Source: Propionivibrio hellwigii (lineage in GTDB: Bacteria > Pseudomonadota > Gammaproteobacteria > Burkholderiales > Rhodocyclaceae). Taken from it: DNA of 64,000 bases. Within the stretch, counting starts at the first letter, position 1; each line of letters opens with the position of its first letter. Position numbers and translations under genes: made by a program. The stretch is taken from the NCBI RefSeq assembly GCF_041770905.1, contig NZ_JBEUWX010000002.1, positions 1,488,001-1,552,000 on the forward strand, read 5' to 3'. The notes beneath the pieces are model-generated. The model saw only the letters and a list, made by a program, of their open reading frames with translations, did not search any database and was not told the origin of the DNA. Below, piece after piece: positions 30,631 to 38,440 of the stretch.

Positions 30631-31262
30631 CAGTGCGCCTCCTGAGAATTATCGCCCTCGCCGGCTTCGTCGGCATTCAGCATGCGCTCGACGTAGCGCG
30701 CGATCAGGTCGACTTCCAGATTGATGGCATCGCCCACTTTGAGTTCGCCCAGCGTCGTTGCCGTCAGAGTGTGGGGAATCAGGTTGATGGAAAAATCCGC
30801 CACTTCAACCGTGTTGGTAGTCAGGCTGACGCCATTGACGGTAATCGACCCTTTGCGCGCGATATACCGCGCCAGCGCCGCCGGCGCGCGGATGACAAGT
30901 AGGCGGTTGTCGCCCAGCGCATCAAAGCGCAGCACCCGACCGACGCCGTCGACGTGGCCGGAAACAAGATGCCCGCCCAGCCGATCAGAGAGGCGCAGCG
31001 CCTTTTCCAGATTGATGGCGCCCGGCGCGGCCAGCCCGACGGTGCAGGAAAGCGTTTCCGGAGAGACATCGACGCTGAAGGTCGTATCCTTCATCTCGAC
31101 GACGGTGAGGCAAACGCCGTTACAGGCAATCGAATCGCCGATGGCAACATCGGCCAAATCCAGCGCGCCGGCCTCGATGGTCAGACGCACGGTTGATGCG
31201 CCGTCGTTACGCGGCGTCAGAGCAGTAATGCGGCCTATGGCCGCGATGATTCCGGAAAACAT
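30630..31262 (-). CDS. ribE: riboflavin synthase alpha subunit
   Basis: Riboflavin synthase dismutates two lumazine molecules to riboflavin. The 210-residue protein is made of two similar barrels: MFSGIIAAIGRITAL...CNGVCLTVVEM...SPETL and GGHLVSGHVDGVGRV...SITVNGVSLTTN. It is the first gene of the group ribE-ribB-ribH-nusB; ribD, often first in this operon, is absent. I see no FMN riboswitch in the sequence before it. Confidence 0.94.
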   Translation of the reverse strand: MFSGIIAAIGRITALTPRNDGASTVRLTIEAGALDLADVAIGDSIACNGVCLTVVEMKDTTFSVDVSPETLSCTVGLAAPGAINLEKALRLSDRLGGHLVSGHVDGVGRVLRFDALGDNRLLVIRAPAALARYIARKGSITVNGVSLTTNTVEVADFSINLIPHTLTATTLGELKVGDAINLEVDLIARYVERMLNADEAGEGDNSQEAH

Positions 31263-31375
31263 GGCAGGAGCGTTTCACAGCGATCAAAAGATAGCGGTGA
31301 TTCTAGCATTGCCGCTCCACGCGCGTCGCGGGGAAGCCAATGAACATCGACGTACCCCCTGCCCACCGCGCGCGC

Positions 31376-31438
31376 AGAAAGAAAGTTCGCTATCCACGCT
31401 GAAGAACTCCCGCTGCAGCCACCTGTCGCCTTGTGCGC
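31376..31438. repeat. direct repeat flanking plasmid-gene scar, left copy
   Basis: This ~60-bp segment contains CACGCTGAAGAACTCCCGCT and is about 80 % identical by eye to 32465-32526. It begins exactly where similarity to the Fic toxin remnant ends. The 31263-31375 part before it, downstream of nothing recognisable, shows no gene. Confidence 0.65.
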
Positions 31439-31452
31439 GGGGCGGAAAGAAA

Positions 31453-31681
31453 GGTCCAATCATTGCCGGCTGCTACGGTTGGATGATATTCACCTGGCTT
31501 AACATCATCAAAGCCCAAGCCGAGCAACTCATTGAAAAATACGGCGGTTAATTTCTTTTAGGTGTGCTGCATCGAAGTCGCCACGCACTGGACTAGCACG
31601 CAGATCAATGATACGAAAAGCCATCTGCTCAGCTTCTAACGCATACCTCTCTTGAGGGGTCAGCGTCAGCTTATCGCTCAT
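31453..31681 (-). pseudogene. Fic toxin (FicT/VbhT-like), frameshifted and truncated
   Basis: From ATG 31681 the minus strand encodes MSDKLTLTPQERYALEAEQM and on to GDFDAAHLKEINRRIFQ, then TGA. One base further the reading continues as ELLGLGFDDVKPGEYHPT and AAGNDWT, the normal sequel in class I Fic toxins. So a one-base change near 31531 broke the gene, and homology stops at about 31453 next to the direct repeat; the catalytic HPFxxGNGR half is gone. Its start overlaps the antitoxin stop by 11 bp, the usual toxin-antitoxin arrangement. No AMPylation activity can be expected. Confidence 0.8.
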
Positions 31682-31994
31682 GGCGATAGCCTTTAACAAG
31701 CTCTTCTATGCTAATTTCGCCATTGATGTAGCGGAGTGCATGCTGCTCTGCAGCTTCGCTAAGTTTGAAGCCTTCCAGTCCGACGGAAGCACGTGCATAC
31801 TTGAAGGCTTCTTCTCTGCGCTCGCGCTCTTCTGGCGAAATGGATGCCGTGCGGTTACGCACTTGCTGCACATAGTTACTCATCAACTCGCGCAATACTT
31901 GCACGGCCGGGCGGTGATCTGCCTCGGCTGCACTGTAAAAATTGGCTTGAAGCTCTGCCTCAACTTGAAATGTCATGGTGGCTTCTTTAGTCAT
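31671..31994 (-). CDS. VbhA/FicA-like antitoxin, orphaned
   Basis: 107 residues. The C-terminal half (ARASVGLEGFKLSEAAEQ ... INGEISIEEL) matches the antitoxin VbhA family, and SVGLEG fits the inhibitory (S/T)xxxE(G/N) motif with which such antitoxins block the ATP site of Fic toxins. A good ribosome site (AGGAG) precedes ATG 31994. Its cognate toxin gene downstream is broken, so it is an orphan antitoxin. GC content is lower than the surroundings. The N-terminal ~45 residues are not recognised. Confidence 0.8.
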   Translation of the reverse strand: MTKEATMTFQVEAELQANFYSAAEADHRPAVQVLRELMSNYVQQVRNRTASISPEERERREEAFKYARASVGLEGFKLSEAAEQHALRYINGEISIEELVKGYRHER

Positions 31995-32010
31995 AACTTG
32001 CTCCTATATT

Positions 32011-32394
32011 TCAACTCGCTGCCGTCAACAAATTCAAACATACACGGGAAATTTCAACCTCTTCATCCTGCCCGTTGTCCTCGTATCTGATAAATATCAA
32101 ACCGTCTTTTGATGGCCTACGATTCAGCAGCAACATGACAGCACGTGCATTGTAAATACCCAAAAGCAAAGGTTTCTTCAAGGTCATTGAGTCAGACATA
32201 GCAGGCTTCTGCTCTTTTTCGATGTCGGAATTGTGGTACGGAAGCTTGCTTGCCGCATCACCATCGCTACCGCTATCAGAAACTTCGTCATGACGAAGTT
32301 TTTTACTGCCTGTTTCTACTATTACATCCGAAAGTGCATCTTCATCTGTCTTGTTAGGCAGTAGGGCAGTGGGATTCCGCAGACTTTCTTCCAA
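32011..32394 (-). CDS. KorB-like C-terminal fragment (plasmid partition/repressor protein)
   Basis: 127 codons starting at TTG 32394 after AGGAG. The last ~55 residues (KKPLLLGIYNARAVMLLLNR, then RPSKDGLIFIRYEDNGQDEE and a closing strand) strongly resemble the SH3-like dimerisation domain that ends KorB, the ParB-family repressor and partition protein of IncP-type plasmids; this identification is from memory. The preceding ~65 residues are an acidic linker. The ParB-like DNA-binding part is absent, so this is a truncated remnant. It lies 16 bp before the FicA-like gene, suggesting both came from the same plasmid or integrative element. Confidence 0.6.
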   Translation of the reverse strand: MEESLRNPTALLPNKTDEDALSDVIVETGSKKLRHDEVSDSGSDGDAASKLPYHNSDIEKEQKPAMSDSMTLKKPLLLGIYNARAVMLLLNRRPSKDGLIFIRYEDNGQDEEVEISRVCLNLLTAAS

Positions 32395-32464
32395 AATCGC
32401 GATACTCCTGCGAGTAATGTCCTGTTCTTTATTGGCAACCCAAGATTAAACCTGCTCGGGAAAA

Positions 32465-32526
32465 TGAAAGAAAGTTTGTTATCACGCTGAAGAACTCCCG
32501 CTGTAGTTTCCTGCCGCCTCGCACGC
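32465..32526. repeat. direct repeat flanking plasmid-gene scar, right copy
   Basis: Contains CACGCTGAAGAACTCCCGCT like the left copy at 31376, in the same orientation, with scattered differences. It lies just upstream of the KorB-like fragment, in a 412-bp gap (32395-32806) that otherwise shows no gene. Confidence 0.65.
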
Positions 32527-32806
32527 GGGTGCGGGCGCCGCCATAGCTCTCACGCATATCCATCATCCATAGACAGGCACTCATGCTACCAAACGGAGAA
32601 AGGCCGTATGCCGCATCCACCGCCCGTTTCGGACAAGAGCGCTGATGGTGGATACGGCATTGGTGTCGCCGGGCGTTGGTGCTAGAGTGGTGCCCTGCCC
32701 ACGCCAGGCCAGTTACGCAACCGCGGCAGTCGTGCCCGCTGGGCGTTTATCGTTTATCTATCTGCTTCATCCGCCCTCTGTTCATCTGACGTTCATCCGC
32801 CCGCCC

Positions 32807-34051
32807 ATGTCAGCCAGACCGCCCGCGCCTGTCCCTCCCTCTCCCCCGATATCCCAGCCCGGAGATCCCCGCCGGCTGTCCAGTACAGTGGCTTGGCTAT
32901 GCGCGTTTTTCGCCTTTCTGAATATCTACGCCATGCAGCCTGTGCTGCCTATGGTTATGCGCGACTTCGGCGCCACGCCGGTGCAGGCCGGATTCACCGT
33001 GGGCGCAACGATTTTCGCGCTGGCGCTGATGTCGCCGTTCATCGGCATGCTGTCCGACGCTGCGGGGCGTAAATCGGTCGTGTTCTTTTCGCTGCTCGGG
33101 CTATGCCTGCCAACGGCGCTGGTGCCTTTTGCCGACAGCCTGCGCATGCTCATCGTCCTGCGCTTTCTGCAAGGCTTATTCATTCCCGGCATCGTCGTCG
33201 TGCTGCTGGCCTATATCGGCGAGGAGTTTGAAGGGGAGGCGATTGCGCGCTTGAACGGCGTTTTTATGAGCGGCGCGGTCATAGGCGGCTTCTGCGGCCG
33301 CTTTATCACCGGCCATTTGGGGCATCTTTTCGGCTGGCGCAGCGCCTTCGTTGCGCTGACGCTGCTCGATGCGCTCGGCGCGCTGATCGTATGGCGCGGA
33401 ATACCCGCTTCACGCCATTTCACGGCTAACCGCGATTTTGGCAATGCCTTGCGCATCCTCGCCCGGCATCTGCACAACATTCCGCTGCTCACCGCCTGCG
33501 TGGTTGGCTTCTGCGTACTGTTCTCGCTGATCGGCACCTTTACCTATGTGGTCGTATTGCTCGGCTTTCCGCCTTTCAACCTGTCGGTCGCCGCGCTGGC
33601 AAACATCTTCTCCATCTATCTGGTCGGCGCGTTTATCACGCATTTTTCCGGGCGCTTCATCGCCCGCATCGGCAGCCGCGCGGCGCTCCTCATTGCTCTG
33701 GCGTTGTCTTCCGGCGGACTGTGCCTGGCGCTGCTGCCCTCGCTCTTCGCCGTTCTCGCCGGCTTGACGCTGTGTTCCTCGGCGATATTCATCTGCCAGG
33801 CCGCGGCGTTCAGCGCCATTGCCCATAATGTCAGCGAGGGTCGTTCGCTGGCCAGCGGCCTGTATTACATGGCCTATTACGGCGGCGGCGCAACCGGCGC
33901 CTGGGTGGCCGGGCTGGCGTTCGAGGCATACGGCTGGAGCGGATCGGTCATTTCCATGATTCTGGCTCAGGCCGTCGCCGCCGTCGCTGCCTGGTTCGGC
34001 TGGCGTCAGGCCACGCCAACAACGTCGCCGCACACCCCTCCGGAAAACTAG
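32807..34051 (+). CDS. MFS transporter (YnfM-like)
   Basis: A 414-residue major facilitator with twelve predicted hydrophobic helices. It starts, after a Pro-rich tail (MSARPPAPVPPSPPISQ), with FFAFLNIYAMQPVLPMVMRDFG, and has the loop 2-3 motif GMLSDAAGRKSVV. The layout fits inner-membrane drug/arabinose-type antiporters such as YnfM; substrate unknown. ATG 32807 is chosen although it lacks a clear ribosome site; an in-frame upstream GTG-like frame from 32645 adds an unlikely 54-residue head. Convergent with leuA, no obvious partner genes. Confidence 0.82.
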   Translation: MSARPPAPVPPSPPISQPGDPRRLSSTVAWLCAFFAFLNIYAMQPVLPMVMRDFGATPVQAGFTVGATIFALALMSPFIGMLSDAAGRKSVVFFSLLGLCLPTALVPFADSLRMLIVLRFLQGLFIPGIVVVLLAYIGEEFEGEAIARLNGVFMSGAVIGGFCGRFITGHLGHLFGWRSAFVALTLLDALGALIVWRGIPASRHFTANRDFGNALRILARHLHNIPLLTACVVGFCVLFSLIGTFTYVVVLLGFPPFNLSVAALANIFSIYLVGAFITHFSGRFIARIGSRAALLIALALSSGGLCLALLPSLFAVLAGLTLCSSAIFICQAAAFSAIAHNVSEGRSLASGLYYMAYYGGGATGAWVAGLAFEAYGWSGSVISMILAQAVAAVAAWFGWRQATPTTSPHTPPEN

Positions 34052-34131
34052 GTTTCAGATTTCATCGGTGGCTGCTTCATGCGCCTTGCGCGCGAGCGAC
34101 TGCGGCGGCTGATCGCCGATTTGCCGGCGGT

Positions 34132-35787
34132 TTACCGGATGAGGCGATTGGCGCCGCTAACCAGCGCTTTGAGCGAAGCGGTCACGATATTCTCATCCAG
34201 GCCGACGCCGTAGCATTCATGCTCGCCGTTGCCGGCCATCACTTCCATGAAGGCGCAGGCGCGGGCATCGCCGCCCTTGCCCATCGAGCGTTCCTCGTAG
34301 CTGCGCACCTGCAGGCTGATCCCGATGGCCGCCAGCGCCTGCACGGCGGCGTCGATCGGGCCGTTGCCGCGCCCATCAATGGCCTGGGCGATGCCATCGT
34401 GCTCGACGGTCAGCCGGATGCCCTGCTGCACGCCGGCGTCGAACAGCTGATGGCTGACGTAACGCACAGGGGCGGCGGTATTCAAATAAGTGCGCGCAAA
34501 AAGCGACCAGATATCGCCCGCGTCCATCTCACCGCCGTAATGGTCGGTATACCGCTGCACCTCGCCGGAAAATTCGACCTGCAAGCGCCGTGGCATGGCA
34601 ATGCCGTACTCGGTTTCCAGCAAGTAGGCGATACCGCCCTTGCCCGACTGGCTGTTGATGCGAATGACGGAATCGTAGCTGCGGCCAAGGTCGCTCGGAT
34701 CGATCGGCAGATAGGGCATATTCCACCGCTGCGCACCATTCTGCATGGCGAAGCCTTTCTTGATCGCGTCCTGATGCGAGCCGGAAAAGGCCGTGAAGAC
34801 AAGGTCGCCAACATAGGGATGGCGCGGATGGATCGGCATCTGCGTGCAATGTTCGTAGCAGCGCGCAACTTCGTTGATATTGGAAAAATCAAGTTGCGGA
34901 TCGACGCCCTGCGTATACATATTGAGCGCCAGCGCGACAATATCGACGTTGCCGGTGCGCTCGCCGTTGCCGAAAAGGCAGCCTTCCACGCGGTCGGCGC
35001 CGGCCATCAGCCCCAGCTCCGCCGCCGCCACGGCCGTGCCGCGGTCATTGTGCGGGTGCAGGCTGAGGATCACGCTGTCGCGCCGCGCCAGATGGCGGTG
35101 CATCCATTCGATCTGGTCGGCGTACACATTGGGCGTCGCCATTTCCACCGTCGTCGGCAGATTGAGGATGATTTTGCGCTGCGGCGTCGCCCCCCACGCC
35201 GCACTGACGGCATCGCAGACTTCCAGGGCAAAATCCAGTTCGGTGCCGGTGAAATGCTCCGGGCTGTATTCGAGCATCCACTCGGTTTCCGGCTGCGCCT
35301 CGCACAGATTGCGCGCCAGCTTGACGGCGGAGACGGCCATATCGACGACTTCCGCCTTGCTCAGGTGGAAGACGAATTCGCGGAAAGGTTTGGACGTGGC
35401 GTTGTAAAGATGAACGATGGCGCGCTTTACCCCCCGGAGCGACTCGAAGGTGCGGCGGATCAGCTCCTCGCGCGCCGGCGCCAGCACTTCGATGGCGACA
35501 TCGTCAGGAATATGATTTCCCTCGATCAGCATGCGCACGAAGTCGAAATCGGTCTGCGAAGCGGATGGGAAACCGATCTCGATTTCCTTGAAGCCGATCT
35601 GGCACAGCGTGCGGAACATGCGCATCTTGCGCTCGCTGTCCATCGGCTCAAACAGCGCCTGATTGCCATCGCGCAGATCCGAACTCATCCAGATCGGCGC
35701 CTTGTCGATGGTGCGGCCCGGCCACTGGCGGTCAGCGAGGGGTATCGGGGGAAACGGCGTGTATTTGCTGGCGGGATTTTTCAACAT
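34132..35787 (-). CDS. leuA: 2-isopropylmalate synthase
   Basis: LeuA condenses 2-oxoisovalerate with acetyl-CoA, the first committed step of leucine synthesis. The 551-residue protein is of the longer LeuA2 type (MLKNPASKYTPFPPIPLADRQ) with the metal/substrate motif MSSDLRDGNQAL, HPHNDRGT and a C-terminal regulatory domain ending TASLKALVSGANRL. ATG 35787 gives the family N-terminus. It is divergent from an Lrp-family regulator gene with about 180 bp between, so the regulator may act on leuA. Confidence 0.94.
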   Translation of the reverse strand: MLKNPASKYTPFPPIPLADRQWPGRTIDKAPIWMSSDLRDGNQALFEPMDSERKMRMFRTLCQIGFKEIEIGFPSASQTDFDFVRMLIEGNHIPDDVAIEVLAPAREELIRRTFESLRGVKRAIVHLYNATSKPFREFVFHLSKAEVVDMAVSAVKLARNLCEAQPETEWMLEYSPEHFTGTELDFALEVCDAVSAAWGATPQRKIILNLPTTVEMATPNVYADQIEWMHRHLARRDSVILSLHPHNDRGTAVAAAELGLMAGADRVEGCLFGNGERTGNVDIVALALNMYTQGVDPQLDFSNINEVARCYEHCTQMPIHPRHPYVGDLVFTAFSGSHQDAIKKGFAMQNGAQRWNMPYLPIDPSDLGRSYDSVIRINSQSGKGGIAYLLETEYGIAMPRRLQVEFSGEVQRYTDHYGGEMDAGDIWSLFARTYLNTAAPVRYVSHQLFDAGVQQGIRLTVEHDGIAQAIDGRGNGPIDAAVQALAAIGISLQVRSYEERSMGKGGDARACAFMEVMAGNGEHECYGVGLDENIVTASLKALVSGANRLIR

Positions 35788-35965
35788 GATGCGCTCTTTC
35801 GGAAGTCGTTGTTCAGACAAGTTTTCGATAACGGAATCATACTCCGGGCGCCGGCGCAGACGATTGCGATTTTTTCCTGAGAATGGCTCAAATACGAAAT
35901 AAAATACCCCAAATAAGAAAATATTCGGCAGAATATTGCCAATATATCCCTTTCAGGAAAAAATC

Positions 35966-36427
35966 ATGCAAATCGACCGCATCGACCGCCAGATGCTTCG
36001 GCACCTCCAGCAGGACGGGCGCATCAGCAACCAGGAACTCGCCGACCGCGTTGGTCTCTCGCCCTCACCCTGCCTGCGCCGCCTGCGCGCGCTTGAAGAG
36101 GCCGGCATCATCGCCGGCTATCACACGCGGCTCGATGCCAAACAGCTCGGCTATACGCTGATGGCGCTCATCCACATCTCGATGGACGCCCACACGCCCG
36201 AGCGCTTCGAGCATTTCGACCAGGAGATCGCCGCCATGCCGGAAGTGCTCGAATGCCTGCTAATCACCGGGCAGGAAGCCGACTACCAGCTCAAGGTCAT
36301 CGTGCCCGACATGGACGCCTTTCAGGAACTGCTGCTCAACCGAATCACGCGCATTCCCGGCGTGACCGGCGTGCATTCGAGCTTTGTCCTGCGCCGGGTC
36401 GTCGACCGCACGGATATTCCGGTATGA
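35966..36427 (+). CDS. Lrp/AsnC family transcriptional regulator
   Basis: 153 residues: an N-terminal winged helix-turn-helix (MQIDRIDRQMLRHLQQDGRI, QELADRVGLSPSPCLRRLRALE) and a C-terminal RAM ligand domain (YQLKVIVPDMDAFQELL). Such proteins sense amino acids and regulate metabolism genes; the divergent position next to leuA suggests branched-chain amino acid control, an inference. CAGGA precedes ATG 35966. The last ~160 bp of the gene are duplicated at 38072-38233. Confidence 0.9.
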   Translation: MQIDRIDRQMLRHLQQDGRISNQELADRVGLSPSPCLRRLRALEEAGIIAGYHTRLDAKQLGYTLMALIHISMDAHTPERFEHFDQEIAAMPEVLECLLITGQEADYQLKVIVPDMDAFQELLLNRITRIPGVTGVHSSFVLRRVVDRTDIPV

Positions 36428-36707
36428 CGCCGCCGGATGCAGAGGTCGCGCACGCCCTGGCAACGCTTTTGATCGGGAAATGGCCGCACTCATTCTGTAG
36501 CCGTCCTCATTCTGTCCAGCAAAAAGCTCATTGCGCCTATAAAATGCGGAGCGCTTCCACTTTTGCTGCCGTCAAACCGCGCGCCGTCCCCAGGCAGCCG
36601 CCCGATGCTGGCGCAACAGGTAACCATCGCCAATGCCGTGCGTCCGGGGTATGCACGGCACGAGGGATCGAGCGCCGGCCGCGTACCGACAACCCCGTGC
36701 ACAACCC

Positions 36708-37628
36708 ATGAAGACTGACTACCACCACCGCCTGCGGCCCGTCATCCGCCATCTGGAGCTGCATTACGCCGAGCCGATTGATCTGCATGAAATGGCGCGC
36801 CTGGCCGCCTTTTCGCCACATCACTTTCACCGCGTTTTCAAGGCAGTCACCGGCGAAACGCCGGCGGCCTATTTGCGCCGCCTGCGGCTGGAAGCCGCGG
36901 CCCGGCAGCTTTTTTACGACGATAGCGCCCACATCACTGCGCTGGCGCTGGAATACGGTTTTTCTTCCTCGCAGGCGCTCGCCAAGGCATTTCGCCAGCA
37001 CTTTGGCGTGCCGCCCAGCGAGATTCGCGCCTGCACCGATCTGGAAAGCATCATCCGCACTATGCACAACAGCAAGATCGGACACCTCTTGCACAAAAGC
37101 GGACACGCCAGCGCCCCCGCCAATCCGCATCATGAGGCCTCTGCAACCCAACAGGAGCGTCCCATGAAAACCGAACGTCTTACCCCCTGCACCGTCGCCT
37201 ACATCCGCGTGACCGGCTCTTACGGCCAAGGCTACGAAGCGGCCACGAACCGCCTGTACCAATGGGCCGGCGCGCATGGCCTGGCCGATGGCGAATGCCT
37301 GTTTATCTATTTCGACAACCCGGAAACCACGCCCGCCGAAAAGTGCCGCACCGACATTGCCATCACCCTGCCCGACGCGGTGGCAGACAGCGTGCCGCTA
37401 CAAGGCGACATCGAAAAACGGCATCTGCCCGGCGGTAGCTACGCGACCCTGCGCCGCACCGTGACAGCGCCCGAGCAATACCGCCAGTATTGGCAAGAGG
37501 CCATTGCCGCCATCATCGCCGCGCATCTGGAGATTGACGACGCCCGTCCCTGCTTTGAGCGTTACCACCGCTACGATATGGCCACAGGCGAGGCGGACGT
37601 GAGTTTTTGCACGGCTGTCCGCCTCTGA
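36708..37628 (+). CDS. AraC family regulator with GyrI-like effector domain
   Basis: 306 residues. The N-terminal ~110 carry the double helix-turn-helix of AraC/XylS proteins (LHEMARLAAFSPHHFHRVFK, ALEYGFSSSQALAKAFRQHFG). From about residue 150 on is a GyrI/Rob-type small-molecule-binding domain (KTERLTPCTVAYIRVTGSYG ... GGSYATLRRTV). Proteins of this design (SbmC, Rob, YdeE relatives) respond to drugs or metabolites. Start chosen at ATG 36708, just before the family N-terminus. Target genes are unknown. Confidence 0.88.
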   Translation: MKTDYHHRLRPVIRHLELHYAEPIDLHEMARLAAFSPHHFHRVFKAVTGETPAAYLRRLRLEAAARQLFYDDSAHITALALEYGFSSSQALAKAFRQHFGVPPSEIRACTDLESIIRTMHNSKIGHLLHKSGHASAPANPHHEASATQQERPMKTERLTPCTVAYIRVTGSYGQGYEAATNRLYQWAGAHGLADGECLFIYFDNPETTPAEKCRTDIAITLPDAVADSVPLQGDIEKRHLPGGSYATLRRTVTAPEQYRQYWQEAIAAIIAAHLEIDDARPCFERYHRYDMATGEADVSFCTAVRL

Positions 37629-37885
37629 CGGGATGCCGCACACAGTCCTCCCTCTCACAGGCAGCGCAAGGCGTAGGATTTCGTACGATTTGTATGATTC
37701 GGCAAAATTCCTGCCTCGTGCACCGGCGCGGAACAGCATATCCTGCACCTGGGGAAATGCGCACCCAGCCGCATAGTGCTGAACCTGCGATATGCGCCGA
37801 TCACTTTCTGCCATCCCGTAATCGCCGCCGGTCTGAACAACCGGCGGCCGGGCGCAGCCGCATCACGCGCTTGCGCAGATCAAGC

Positions 37886-38086
37886 TGCCCCATTCTTGGC
37901 CCCGCCTTCCTGGCCGGCGAGCCAGCGTCGTGCCGGAACTGGCGCCTGCCGTCATACTCCCTCGGCTGAAGCCCATGTCTTTTGGGCGTTTCCGGGCATC
38001 CATGCCGGAAACCCGCGTCCCTTGGGCATTTCCGGGCACCCATCGCCAGAACCCGCGTCCTATAAGGCACTCCGGGCAGGCAGGCC
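37886..38086. repeat. segmental duplication upstream of fic, left copy
   Basis: This ~200-bp segment (CCCGCCTTCCTGGCCGGCGA ... CGGGCAGGCAGGC) matches 40052-40213 on the other side of the fic gene. It differs from that copy by one extra ~39-bp palindromic unit with core CCCGCGTCCCTTGGGC. The surrounding 812-bp gap (37629-38440) carries no complete gene. Confidence 0.8.
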
Positions 38087-38233
38087 GACTACCAGCTCAA
38101 GGTCATCGTGCCCGACATGGACGCCTTTCAGGAACTGCTGCTCAACCGCATCACGCGCATTCCGGGCGTGACCGGCGTGCATTCGAGCTTTGTCCTGCGC
38201 CGGGTCGTCGACCGTACCGACGTGCCGGTGTAG
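38072..38233 (+). pseudogene. duplicated 3' fragment of the Lrp-family gene
   Basis: About 160 bp nearly identical to the last 160 bp of the Lrp-family gene at 36267-36427, in the same orientation and including a stop codon. It encodes the RAM-domain end (YQLKVIVPDMDAFQELLLNR ...). There is no start or DNA-binding part, so it is a partial gene copy. Its left edge merges with a palindromic unit at the shared string CCGGGCAGG, which suggests recombination or template switching at that short homology. Confidence 0.9.
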
Positions 38234-38272
38234 CCGGTTTCGCCGGAATTACACCTTCAAACCTTAACTTGT

Positions 38273-38376
38273 CCCATTTCTTAGTTAAGAAAAATGGATT
38301 AACCTTAACTAAAAAAGATGCTTAGTTAAGGAAATGCGATTAACTTTAACTAACACAGGCGCTTAAGTTAAACTAA
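38273..38376. repeat. iteron-like 41-bp repeats of TTAGTTAAG/TTAACTAA before fic
   Basis: The block CTTAGTTAAG-(7 bp)-GATTAACCTTAACTAA with spacer is repeated with a 41-bp period: copies at 38280-38320 and 38321-38361, with partial copies before (CCTTAACT) and after (CTTAAGTTAAACTAA). It is very AT-rich against the background and ends 64 bp before the fic ATG. The regular period and inverted half-sites look like a multi-site operator, perhaps for autoregulation by the winged helix of Fic. Confidence 0.7.
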
Positions 38377-38440
38377 TCGCCACCCAGCCCACATTCCATC
38401 TTTCCATCATTCCATCTATCCGGCACCGCCCATCTTGCCT

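Noticed and set aside
31263..31450. FMN riboswitch before ribE
   Set aside because: The conserved RFN blocks were not found; the stretch ends in the direct repeat and the Fic remnant.
34219..35880. A 553-codon frame opposite leuA
   Set aside because: It is the antisense shadow of a clear leuA gene; long antisense frames are expected in GC-rich DNA, and no family motif is seen.
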